From the NCBI GenBank assembly GCA_025201705.1, contig MU616636.1, forward strand, positions 1 to 64,000: a stretch of 64,000 nt of DNA, given 5' to 3'. The notes under the pieces were generated by a model. The model ran no database searches. It had not been told where the DNA came from and was given only the letters and a program-made list of their open reading frames with translations. Shown piece after piece: positions 34,401 to 46,458 of the stretch; within the stretch, counting starts at the first letter, position 1, and each line of letters begins with the position of its first letter. Both the position numbers and the translations under genes were made by a program. This DNA comes from Dissophora ornata (lineage: Eukaryota > Mortierellomycota > Mortierellomycetes > Mortierellales > Mortierellaceae).

Positions 34401-37400
34401 AAAAAGAAGGATCGGAAAGAAAAGAAGAGCACAAAATGGGATTAATTAGCCGACAGACACGCATGTAGGAACATAAGCGGATGATGCAGGAAAGGGAGAG
34501 AAAGAGTAGAAGAGTCGGAAGGGGCATCAAAAAAATAAGGACTACTTTGTCGTCTGATCGCTTGAGAGCCACAAGGAGGACATGGACATGCTTCAAACCA
34601 AACACTTTTGGTATGCCCCAAGTGATACTACATGCTAGACGAGGATGGTGCAGACCTGTCCTTATTCAAGGGATCAAGCATGCAAGGGAAATAGAAGTGT
34701 ATGTGACTGTTGTATTCGAGATGCAGCCCATTTCTCCCATGCACGCAATGGGCCTGCAAACACACCCATAGATAGGAGATTGTTGTGTCGATCTTGTTTA
34801 TAAAAACGCCTGGGACAGAGCATAGCCGCCCACACCTCAAGGTCCTAAGTGGGTCGTGAGGTGCGCTGTCCAGGTGGAAAGAGATAAGCCAGCAATTCCT
34901 ACTGCTGCTCTCCTCAAATTGCTCTCATGGTCGTGTGGTAAGTGGTGCAAACACGGGAAATGAAACACGCAGGCCAACCAGTCGAGCGTTTGTGCTTACT
35001 CCCCGACCCTGTCCACTTCCCTATCATCATTTTCTAGTTCCCTCGCAATGATACCCTGTTTGGATGATTGATCCTCCTGCCTCCATTTCGTTTCTCTTGT
35101 CGCTTTGCTTTTGCTTTGCTTTGCTTTGCTCGCTTTTCTTTTGCTTTACATTGCTTTCAGCACGTTTGCCTTGCCTTTCTCTGCCTTTGACACTCCGCCT
35201 TAGCTGCATTTGCATCTCACCATCTCCAAGTAAAGCTGCTGATCTATCTTCCATCCAAGACGGGAAGTCGAGAGCACATGCCACTTTCTTCCCCAGCACA
35301 GATTGCTTTCCCCCTCCCTTATTTTTTAACGCTCCCAGGTCGAGGACCAATCGACCGCCTCTTTTTTACCAAGATTTAATATCGAAGGGGAAGGGGGAGG
35401 TGCGAAAGGGGCAAACAAAGACAAGAATTGTATTCTTTCAGGCAAGTGAGAGGGCTTAGTTTCCCACACTAAAAAAAACAACAGAGAATGACCCTCATCT
35501 TTTCCTTGCATTTCCTTCCTCCTATACCGTCATCAAGGACGACGATGATGACAACTATGACCGAGAGTGTCATGCGCGTTGATTTTGTGGTCTAAGTTCA
35601 ACACAGTTATCAACTCAATAATCCTCAGAGAAACCATATCTTACACCATATGAAAAATGAAGAACTAGGCAATTGAGGGAACGCGCTACCTCTCCAAAGA
35701 CTTTTTCCTCCCAGAAAAAATGGTAACAGTGTCAGAGACCTTTTAGAATGAAAAGGGCTGAAAAAAGCAATGCCACCATGACGAAATACATTCCACTATC
35801 GAGACCAGAAGGGCAGGAAAGGTGGCTGTGGTATAATTTGTGGTGCACTGAGTGGGAGAGAACAAGATGGGCAAGAAGGATTGAAAGACATTGAACGGTT
35901 GGGGAGGGCATTGGTGGTATTGGTAACAATGATGGGTAGATGGGTAGATACAAAACAGCTCGAGTCTTCGCAGCAAGCCCCGACTCTGGATCTTCTCGCT
36001 TACCTTTGGAAGGCTGCAGTTGTGGTGGTACGATAATAAAAATCTAGGCGGTATATGGGAAATGGCTTTTTTGGGCCTTTTTTTCAGTTTTAGTTTGTGC
36101 AGTAGAGTGGTGTAAACAAGAAAAGGAGGGTCAGGCGGAAAGAGAAGGTTAATGAGGAAATGAGGAAATGAGGAATGGAAGAGAATGAGAGTGTGCAAGT
36201 GATGAGCGCACGAACAGGGAAATATAAATGGTGAACGGTGCAGTCGTCAGAACACCTGCTTTTGCGGGAAAAAAGGGTTCTCCTCAAATAAAGCTGAGAC
36301 TCTGTCGTCTTTGATTTGAGTGTGTTTGGGACAGGAGTGGTTTACTTATCGCACAAATCACAAAGTCCAACATGGCGCCCACTCTTTCTATCTCATGCAT
36401 GAGAGCAAGCAGTAAGAAAATGCGAGGGAAACGGTGGGCCTGGGTACAATACGGAAACGAATATGACAAGAAGGGGGTGTCGGCAAGCTACCCATGATAA
36501 TGGATTGATAACCCGGTCGGGGGCACACACGGCAATACAAGCCTTCATAGAAAAACACAAAGCGGGGCAGGGTTCGCGTGCGCACACACATGTCAACAGA
36601 AACACACCACCACATAACCACCACCCACTCCATACGATAGCATGTGTACATAGTGTACATGTGTGTGTACATCGAAAACAAGAGCAAAGGAAAGAGAATG
36701 GGGCAAAAGGGGGGGCTGGGCGCGGAGGGGGCCCACCGGCCACTGACCGCTTTGGTCGTCGCATTGACATCAACGTGGATTACCTTACCTTAGTCTGAAT
36801 GAAGATAACGAGTATCAACCGTAGAACGAGATGATGAGGCCGGATGTGTGTGTGTATGTGTGTTTGTGTGTGTAATTGTGCGCAGAAGGGTCGTTTGCTG
36901 TGCTGCAGTTGAGAAAGGTAGGGCTTACGGAGAGGGAGGCTGCGGCTTGAAAGTCGAGAGTAGCGAAAGGGAACTCGTGGTGTCTGGGAGACGTTCAGCA
37001 TTGCTTTATATAAGAAATTGCTGACGGATGAGTACATGTCAACCTTGGAATGAACTGCCGCTGTTTAAATGAATACACTACAACTTTCTTTCAATAACAT
37101 TATGCATTCTGAAGCGGAGCTGTGTGAGCGAAATTGTGAGGCTTCGGAGCGAATCGAGGGCTTGTCGAAGACTCCTCTCCGCTCAATTCTACAGTCTGTC
37201 CTCTTTATTCTATCCGCCTTAGTAATCTCATATGAAAGCAAGACCGTCGGGGCGATGGTCAGATTGACTACATCTCTCATCGCGAAGAGTCGAAAGCGAC
37301 AACAGAAAGCAGAGCTCTAAAACGGAAAGAGGGATGAGATTCTCATTTTGTTTGGTGCCACCTCCTTTATGACGATCATTCTCTTTTCCCAGCACAATGC

Positions 37401-38313
37401 AAAAAGGATTTATTTTTCACTACCGAATACACAGAATCTCATGATCAACGGAACAGTCTCCCCGTCACGATCGAGATGGAAGCCCGTTACCGACTTTCAA
37501 AAAATACAGGGTCAGGACCCCCATCCTCCTATCTGCTCAGTGTCTCGCATAAACGTGCCCTTATCCGTTTCTGCTGAACTAAACAGCTGTCATTCAATTG
37601 CAGGTCTGGCCTTTGTACGACCCCACACGACCACGGGAGGAAACAGCATATGTTCTTTTTTGGGACACAATAATCGGGCAAACCTCGCACTTTTGCTCTT
37701 AAAAACAACAGGTATAGAAATACTGGAAGATTGTCTACACCGTATGTAAAAAAATGCAAGCCCGGGGGCGCAATTCGTTCTGGAAGCTCGATTTATCGTG
37801 TAAGTGAGAATGCGCCATCGGCTAAGATGTTTTTGGGGACCTTCATGCAGAGTAGATGATCTATCTCATCCCTGCTTCCCATCCCTGCTTCCCATCCCGC
37901 TCATCTCACACAGCAGCATGTGCTCCCACCTTCTCCGTCAGTCCACCGGAATGTTTTCGCAACACCCCTTGTCGGATTACCGCGGGAGAAGGAGGGGAGT
38001 GGAAGGTAGGGATCAGGGAAGTATGTCAGATGTGATAGCAGCATCAAATCACAATTGTTTTGTGTTTACAAAAACAAAAGTCCATTGAGGAATAACATTA
38101 AGATTTGTATTACTATTGTTCAAATGACCACAAACATTCACGCACATGGACACACATACGACAGCCAGACAACACAACCACAGTCTAGGTCAGTTATGTT
38201 TGAACCTGCAAGGAAAGCAGGCACTGATGCTGAACAAGAATGCATGATGCATCGTTACGACACGACACGGCAGGAAACTCTCCATCTCGAATGAGTGTTG
38301 ACCTTGATCTCAA

Positions 38314-38381
<68 letters not shown>

Positions 38382-40736
38382 TGGGTAAGAGTGAAATTGT
38401 GGATAAGCTGTTCTTTTCAAATCGAAGAAATGGAGCAGCAACGATATTGCAAATATAAAAAATGCATTGAGGCTAGAGCTAGTTGTCAAAGGATCCAGAG
38501 TTTACAAAGACCGACTCGTGTAACTGAAGAAGCTGCATCTCCATCAGTCAACTTGAAGTTTTCCTGTTATGTACATGTACGTACCTCCCTGTTTCGCCAT
38601 GCGGCCTGCGAATGTACCACTTTGGTCACAGCCAAGCTCATATCGGAACGTGAAAAGAATTGCTGTCGCTTGCTCATCGTCTGTTATGCACGCCCATCCA
38701 TGCTCTCGATCCTCCAATTTTTTATTTTATTGGTTTGGGCGCCATGGGAGGGAGGAAAAGACACGGCGGCCAGGACTGTCTATTATGCAAATTCAGACAG
38801 GTGAATGACGCAATGAAGTTTCATCAACCCCATCGCATTTTTATTTGTTATTCGTCGCAACGATCAAGCGTCGGCACTCTGTGGTGCTTAGCTTATATGA
38901 AAAAGAGATAGTCTTCACCAATAGCCTTGCCGGGAGTCGAACCAATGGCGTTTTCAACCTCCTCTTCTGGTTTTGGGTTTCTTCTATCCCACATTAGCCT
39001 TTGCGATCTAAATTGTTCGAATCCGCTGCGGACTTTTTTTTTCTGGCGAACGGAGAAATATGAAAGAAAGCACTGACAGTTGATGTGTTTTCAGGACCGA
39101 AAATGGTGCGTACATGTTACATGTATATGGCCATGACCTACAGATCATTAGAGCGCTACATGTTGTGGTGTTGTCCCTTGTTTCGTTTAGATGACGAAAC
39201 TAAGCCTGTTTACGACAAAAGAGAAAACGTTGCCATTCCCCGGAATCTGTCCTAATTCGGTCGGTCTTATCACACGATAAAAAAATACTTTCCCTCCTTG
39301 AGAAGTACACATGACACTCCCATCACACGACATGACCAATGAGGTGTATACCCTTTACATATAACTTGAAGACGGGAATAATGAAAAAATGCATTCACAT
39401 CAGTGAGACCATGCTAGACTTGCTGAGTAGCAAAATAAGGCGTAGGTCCAGCACCATGTGTATAATACTGTAGGATGGACAAATGAAAAAATGGAGGGGG
39501 TTGTTTGGGCGCCCGAAATGGAGACAAATGGTGCCTTGGACCGCATCCAATTTTCGCGCCCCGAATCGCTTGCGCATATGACAACGAAAGGAACAGGAGG
39601 AGTGTAAACAACGCGACCAATTGGGACCAATCAGCGATGCACGTGGAGTAAATGAGTGGACCTGGACTGTCCAAATATGGACAAGATTGTTTTTTTGTTT
39701 ACATCCGTTCGCGCAACGGTCGATCTGGTCTGTGCTCGCTATTCATTTGAAATGGTGTAAACTAAACTAAATAAATATTTTAACGAAACACAGCAAGTAG
39801 AAGGGCAAACAAAACATGCAATATAGACATGCATAAAGTATTGAACACAAGCACCGTGTTTGTCTCCATGTGAGTGAGAAGATGAGAGCTACAAACATGA
39901 ACAATATTGCACAGAGGCTAGTAATCAGATGCCAGATTCGATAGACCTGGCTCACTCCATCAGACTTTGCCTTTGTCCGTGTTGCATACTGCATAATTGC
40001 AAATGTACGTTGCTAAACTGCACAAACTTCTAAATAACCCCTCTAAACGCATACTCATGGGGCGGCCCCAGCGATATGCATTTACGCAAGTTTGATTGTA
40101 GTACTTGTGTACAAGGTGACTAGGGCTACTGCAAGACAAACGGTTTGGGTACCCACCTCATTACAACTTTTTACTGTACCAAAAACTTGTATATTGTCGG
40201 TAACAGTTGAAAATGTACTTGCTTTTCCGATCGGAGAGTACAGTACTGTGGTACATGTCATGTACAGCACTTGTGCCCTGACTTGCGTGAGCTACCCCAG
40301 AAAAGAAATCAGCATCCGTCCTGGGCGCATGTGTAGCGCTGCAGAAAGATCGAAAGCAAATAGAAGGCGTAGACAGTCCATCGTGGGCAGCTTTGGTATT
40401 TTGATTGGATAGAACCTTGGCATTCTTTAGTTTGAGATGCAAACTCAATTCGACAGACCTGAGAGCGAAAAAAACAGTCCCCGCCATGAGTGGGAAAACC
40501 ATCAGAGGAAAAAAGTCTAGGTCATTACAGTAGCAGAGGACGGTAGAAACGCGATTTCTCGAGAAAAATGCTCCTTATCTATTGTCACTTCTTCATTATC
40601 GTTTCTTCATTCTTCATTATCATTTCGTAAGCCAGTAAACAGCGTCTCTGTGACCCTCTATCAACCCGTCAGTGCGTTTTGTTCTTTCGTTTGCTTTCCT
40701 CTCTTTTTTTTTTTTCTTTTTTTTTTTGATTTTCTC
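34401..40736. other. Gene-poor stretch of about 6.3 kb
   Basis: No frame here shows a recognisable family or sustained codon bias. It contains simple repeats: TTTGC-type repeats at 35105-35155, GT-rich sequence at 36840-36875, a short CCCATCCCTGCTT repeat at 37867-37897 and (CT)n at 38316-38378. Consensus-like minus-strand donors occur near 36005 (AAAG|GTAAGC), 36788 (AAG|GTAAGG) and 36927 (CTCC|GTAAGC), which hints at non-coding or UTR exons of a minus-strand transcript. The window from 40090 to 40270 is rich in GTAC palindromes. Confidence 0.45.
38316..38378 (+). repeat. (CT)n microsatellite, about 31 units
   Basis: Essentially perfect CT dinucleotide run of about 63 bp. Confidence 0.95.
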
Positions 40737-43465
40737 TCAAAATAAGATATACATCATAAAGGCGCTCCCGATCGACAGCAGCACCGTTGCCACCGGGTCT
40801 TGCACTGGAATCAGCGCCGTCATTTCCCCTCTCGCATTCTCGGTCACTCGGTCCCAGACCTGAGCCAACACAAAACACGTAATGCTCGTAGGGGATCCCG
40901 ACATCAACATCAACGTAAACTGTAGCATATGATTCTGTGAACTAATCCATCCATACTGTCGGACCAATACTAACTGTACAAGCGTGATCCCGATAAACGG
41001 CGAAATCACCAGTTTGGCCACAGTGATCATCGTGAGTGCAGGGATTAACGGACGCATACGACCAGGCTTTAGTCGTGACAGCGAGGCACCGAGGACCGTG
41101 AGGCCGAGTGGGACGCAGCATCCACCAAGCATAAGGGTGATTTCGAGAATGAAGCTGAGAGGCGGTAATTCATCAGGCGAAGGAAGTGAATGCGCAGTGG
41201 CAATGAACAGGCCGCGGAGAGGAGTCAGAGCTGCAAGGAGACCGAGGAGGAGACCAATAGTCGGAGGGGTGAGGTACTCGCGAGTTGCGTGGAAGATGCG
41301 CCAGAACCAATTGGCTTGAGTGTTTAGCTTGGATTTGTAAGCATTTTGGAGGGCAGGTGGCACCTTTGGCAGGGATTCTACGGATGTCAGTGGGTCGGGC
41401 AGGGAGGGCGAAAGGTCGGAGAGAGGGATTGTTGCCATGATCTCTGGAACTTGGGGGCCGCCAGCGCCCGATTCCCCTCCAGCTGGGAGTCGACGGTGAG
41501 TGCTGGATACCATCGGCGACAAAGGGTTATATGGTGTTAGCAAGTTGAATCGAGAAGGACTTGGGGACCCTGCACTTCCGGGTCCGTTGCTGCTGCTATA
41601 AGGCGACGTCGGATGGTGCAATGGTGGAGGTTGGTATTCCTTTATCGTCGGCGATCGAAATGACTTCTTCTTCGCTGACCTAGAACCCTCTCTAGCCTTG
41701 GTTATAGGTTGGATGAGACTGTGATTGTCTTCATGACCCATTGAGATGCGCGTCACTCCAGTACCGTTGCTCGCCATGCTCTCCAAACTATACCGCAGAT
41801 TCTCCGACGCATTTAAGATCTGCATTGGGTACGAAGCTGGATGGTGCGGATGGCAGTGACTGAATGAAGGACTGGAATGCTCATTGCCACTACTGCTACT
41901 ACTGCCCCCGCAATGAGTAAGTGTTTGATGATCGTTCACAAAAGGGCTTGTCATCTCCCGCGGAGAAGAAACCATAGTCGCGTCATCCCGTGGCGAGTCC
42001 ATCAAGCCCTTTGGGGAGCTCGTCATCTCGTGGTCATGGGGCCGATACCTCAACTCTATTGCATTATTCTCGTCCACGATGTAATCCATACTAATCATTG
42101 TCGACGTCGCCGAAAATGATGACTGCAATCCGTTCGGGTCCTGTTTAAGATAGTGGGGATGATGATGCTGAGCGCCCAGTGTAGAGGACGATAGATACTG
42201 CTGGCGGTTAGGAGGCGTAGACATGCTGTCACCCGTGAGTGTACAGTCCCTAGCGTTGAGCGATTGATCCGATCGCCGGAGCCCCTCGCCATATTCTTGA
42301 AGCGATACCGTTAAGTTTGCCAGACGCTTTGACTCCTTGACGTGATCGTATCGGATCAGGCGATAGCCGCCCAAGGGAAAGAGAAACAGGTAAAAGACGG
42401 AGATGAATACGCTAGAGTAAGCTGTTCCGCGTGCGCCATCGCCTACTAGAAACGGTGGGTGGTCTGAAACGGCCAAGATGATCGAAATTGGCAGGTCTCC
42501 CTGTGTATTGTTGATTTAAGCAATATAGTGTGTCAGTATAGCGGCAACAACCTTTATGTACAGCACCGATGTTCGTGAAATGAGAGAGAGGAAGCTCTTA
42601 CAAAATTTGTGAACATAGTCGCAGCAACAATGCCCCAGTAAAGTCGCTTTGGAATCAATCTGGTCCTCTGCATCAGGAACCCCATAAATGCGCCCAATGC
42701 GATGTAGAACACTGCGACTAATGCGACAAATCTAAAGCAAAGGGTTCGGTGAATAAAGAGCAATAGACGCGTCGCAGGGGCGTGAGATAATCCTGCAACT
42801 TATTATTTCCACCATGCACATATGGGCTAACAACTTGGATATATATATAACCAAACAAAATCTAAAAGATAGCTTGAAAATTACCCAAGTTCCTCAATGT
42901 TGTCCATACTGACACAGGTTAACATTTTGGCAAAGAGTAGCGCCGGGAGTGTGTAGTTGAGAATGAGTCCTGCGACCACCTTGGCGCCTGCTGGCGTGAG
43001 CAGGCCATGTCTGGCCATGATCGCGCCGCATCCTATATATATGACCATTCATTGTGTGAAGGCGTGTGAAGGCGTGTGGAATATGAGTTTTACAATCATC
43101 CGCCGCAGTGTTTTATATTTAGTAAGTTAACAACGTTTCTCTTATCTCATGTGTCTACTGTACCTCCTAGCACCAGGAACTTGATGATCGGTCTGTGATG
43201 TTCAACATCGAAGGTGAGTAGGAAAATACGAAGATAAGTTTCAAAGTCGTGTAGTAGGAAGAAAATGGAATGTTTGCTTCACTGAGCACAACCCAAGTCG
43301 GGACGAAGTCATGGAAGAGACCAAGGAATGGACCACGGTTGGAAACAAATTGACAGCAGAACAAAGGAGGGAAGTAAGGAAAAAAATCAAAGAGAGAAAT
43401 GATGTACGAATCTAAGCGATCGCTTACTTTGCGCTTGTCCAGAGTAGTGTCGATAGGGCAACCAT
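40737..43465 (-). CDS. Auxin efflux carrier (AEC/PIN-like) family membrane transporter
   Basis: Five exons, 43465..43428, 43192..43164, 43032..42885, 42731..42602 and 42500..40737, give 702 aa. All joins are in frame. Family traits are the N-terminal helices (AKPIIKFLVLGGCGAIMARHG, NYTLPALLFAKML, FVALVAVFYIALGAFMG, GIVAATMFTNFGDLPISII). A long Ser/Pro/His-rich cytosolic loop (about 168-518) follows, then five C-terminal helices containing GGCCVPLGLTVLGASL and LMSGSPTSITCFVLAQVW. It resembles yeast Ecm3-type proteins, predicted ER or plasma-membrane exporters with unknown physiological substrate in fungi. Exon 2 is a 29-nt microexon. It would be lost by naive ORF calling, yet it encodes the conserved PIIKFLVLG. 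Confidence 0.88.
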
Positions 43466-46458
43466 GGACACTTCGATTTGCACCTGAAGGGATTACGATT
43501 CGATTTCTTTGATGTATTAGGGATCGGAACGCGTTGGCGTGGTATTTATGTGTATGTGTGTGCGATAGATCAGTTTCCCTGCAGTCGGTCAATCTTCCAG
43601 TTGGAAAATCTTCAAGTGTCCAGTAAGGTGTGCGATGTCAACTAGCTTAACCCAATGGATGTTACGGCTGCTATTATCGAGTTGTTGGTTGATTTGATCG
43701 CTGAGGGAAGGATATGGGCGGACAACAATAGTGATGGCGACGCTGCCCGGAAAAATAATATCAGGGTCGTTTTTGCTAACCGTCGAAAATCTAGGAAGCA
43801 AACAAGGGACGAAACAAAGCGAAATTAAGGAATTGCGCGATTGCTAACGTAGGTACAAGGATGGTGGGCGGCGAAAAAAAATAGGAGGTCGGTTTGGTGA
43901 CTAAGCAGAAAGAATATGCGTATCTCTCTACAGAGGCGGCAAGGATGATATAATGGGTATGGGCTTGGGCATAGATCGCGGACAAGATGCTAGGTTGCTT
44001 GGTAACAGCAAATTGGGCGCGAATGATCCGTCTAACTTGCTGAATGGGCAACGAGAAAAAAAAATGACGAAAAAGGAGGCGAATCTCTTTACACCACCTC
44101 CTGGAGGAAGTTGTTTTTATACCAGGAAAACAAAAGCACCGAAAATAATCATGAAGCCTTACAGAGAAAAACTAGCTAACCCCAAAATAAAACAGGACGT
44201 TAATTATTATTTGGCGACCGGGAATTCAATAATAGACAGGTTCGCATTGACTTCAAGCCGGGTCCCTCCTCAAGTTCCTTATTCCCTTTCTTCTTTAAAG
44301 AATCACAACAACGAAAACAGAAAGATGAGGTATAATCCAGGATGAATGTTTGTTTGGTTAGAAACCTGAACGCAGGTTCACGGCAGGTGGGATGTAGTGG
44401 TAATGGTGAATGTCATTACAATAATGCCCTACTATTTGATTTTTATCACCCTTGTTTGCTCCTGTCCCAACACGCGACTGAAAAAACAACATCATTCGAA
44501 GAGTTCGCTACTTTAAACAAAAGACAGTGAAAAGGAGAACGGGGAGCCAGGATCACATAATGTGTTGACACGCACGGTCTACTAGTAATGTAAAAACTAG
44601 AGCCAGACTGGAAGGAAAGAAAGAAGAGAACATAAAATAAAGGAGTCGAAGGCGCACGAATCCACGAGAGCATTAATAATAATGGGGAAACTTAAACGTA
44701 GGCAAGAGTCCTGCCACTGCTGCATATCCAGCCAATTGTTGGATTATTTTCCATCTCTGGTGTATTGTGCATCGTCAACAAGGACGCAGGGACCTTTCAG
44801 AGTGCCTCCCTGGATGCACAACAGGTGGGCGACGCTGACAGCATGAAATACTCCGATTGGTTGGTGGATGGGGATGCCCGGAGCATGAAGGAGTGTGGGT
44901 CGTTGGCTTACTCATCAAGGGAGTGTACTCACCGTTGTAGCGAAAAAGTTGGTATATGGTCTTCGGGGATCGTTGAGATTGTATAAGGGAGCACGAAAAA
45001 GATTGTGATAGGAATGGTGCGTGAGGGGATACAGCTACAGTAGAGAACTTTAGGGAACGTGATACGGTAGTATGCGGTCGAGTTTGCCCGCGGTGGAAAT
45101 AAGATGGATGAAGACTTGCGCTGCAAGGTATTAAGCGTTTGAGTGATGTTTGTTGAAGAGTCGGGGGTCGTTATGGCAGTGAGCAATCGTGTGAACTGAA
45201 AGGAGCTTAGGAGAAGAGCTGGTGATATTTCACAGCGATGAAAAGCGAAGAAGTGGCATATGAATATGTATCAGAGTCGACCGGGACGGAATAAGGAAAG
45301 GTCTGTCCAGCTGTACTCAATTCCTGAAAAACGAAGGCGAGAACGAGGGGAAGAAAAGAGGGTAAGAAGTATATGTCAAACAATCAAGAAAGGCAGCAGG
45401 CAGACAACGAGCAACGACAAGAGTAAACATCTGTGTTGAGGCGGGTCCAATGGAAAAAATAAAGCCTGGCGAGCACTGACCAGTGAAGGAGAGTGAGGTT
45501 TCCAGAGCGGATCAGAGAGCGAGCACAGATATCTCATATCGTGTAGAGCGACAAAAGCAAAATAATGTTTGAACCAAAGCAAGGGATGCTTTGCTCAGGA
45601 CACGCATGTCATTGAAAAGCAATCAAAGGAGGGGCAAGAGAGAGGGAGGAATGGAGGAAGATAAATCGGGGAGGGAGCAGCAGATCAGACGGAGTAGTGC
45701 AGTAAGAAAGAGCCGTTGCTCTTGTTCTTCGCATTTCAGTCTGTTCAGTATGTCCGTCTCTTCAATATCGAATGCGGACCACGGCGCGCGATTCTGTGTG
45801 GTCCCTTCTTCAGGCTTTCGAGTAAGACAGGTAGACTAGTTACAAGGACCATGGATGCAGTGCCCCGTTTTCTCAACATCTCCTTCCACTCCTAGATTCG
45901 CACGCGACGCCGTGCTTTGATTATTCTGCGGTGCTTTCCTACCTTACCATTTACAAGCTAGCAGCCATGCCTTGTCGGCATCAGTGCAACGTGTACACAG
46001 GCTCCTTTGCTCTTCCTCGTTTTCACATTTCTCTCTTACTATTTTCTTTCGTAATAAGGACACCTACAACATTCAGCATTCGCGGGGCTGATCTTCTAGA
46101 AAAAAACGAACCATAGCAGTCGGACAGCTGTTGGACAGGAACGAGCAACTTGTGATGAACGCGTATTTCTCCCGAATCTCTACCAAGAAAATCATCCGAA
46201 GAAATCGCCCGACCATTGGGAGAGATGAAGTCCACTTGATTTTTTAACCGAACTACAGCAGACGCCCTTGCCACCATCCAAAAGGAGTGGAGGCAAGATG
46301 CAGAAATAGACTGCATATATGCAATATTTTTATGCCTTTTAACTGATAATACTTTTTTAAAAATATTATTACTATGTGGGGAATGCAGAGAGGGTGTAGC
46401 CAAAGAATAGAATGCGATTGAGTGGATGAGTAGATAGATGGGTGCAGTGGGTATCAGT
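43466..46458. other. Intergenic region, no gene seen
   Basis: About 3 kb upstream of the transporter. A minus-strand donor-like CAACG|GTGAGT lies at about 44934, after an 85-codon open stretch (45186..44932). The stretch is pyrimidine-rich and looks more like a leader exon than a protein. Otherwise only weak ORFs are present. Confidence 0.4.

Noticed and set aside
34481..37749. ORFs of 60-133 codons (for example 35064..35459, 36463..36798, 37348..37749)
   Set aside because: No family resemblance, many rare or low-complexity runs, and no consistent splice sites linking them.
38930..39030. tRNA B-box-like sequences on both strands (GGTTCGACTCC minus, GTTCGAATCC plus followed by poly-T)
   Set aside because: Neither forms a 5-bp T-stem, and no matching acceptor stem or proper A box lies at the right distance.
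40090..40270. GTAC-rich inverted motifs resembling transposon ends
   Set aside because: No consistent terminal repeats or target duplication could be defined.
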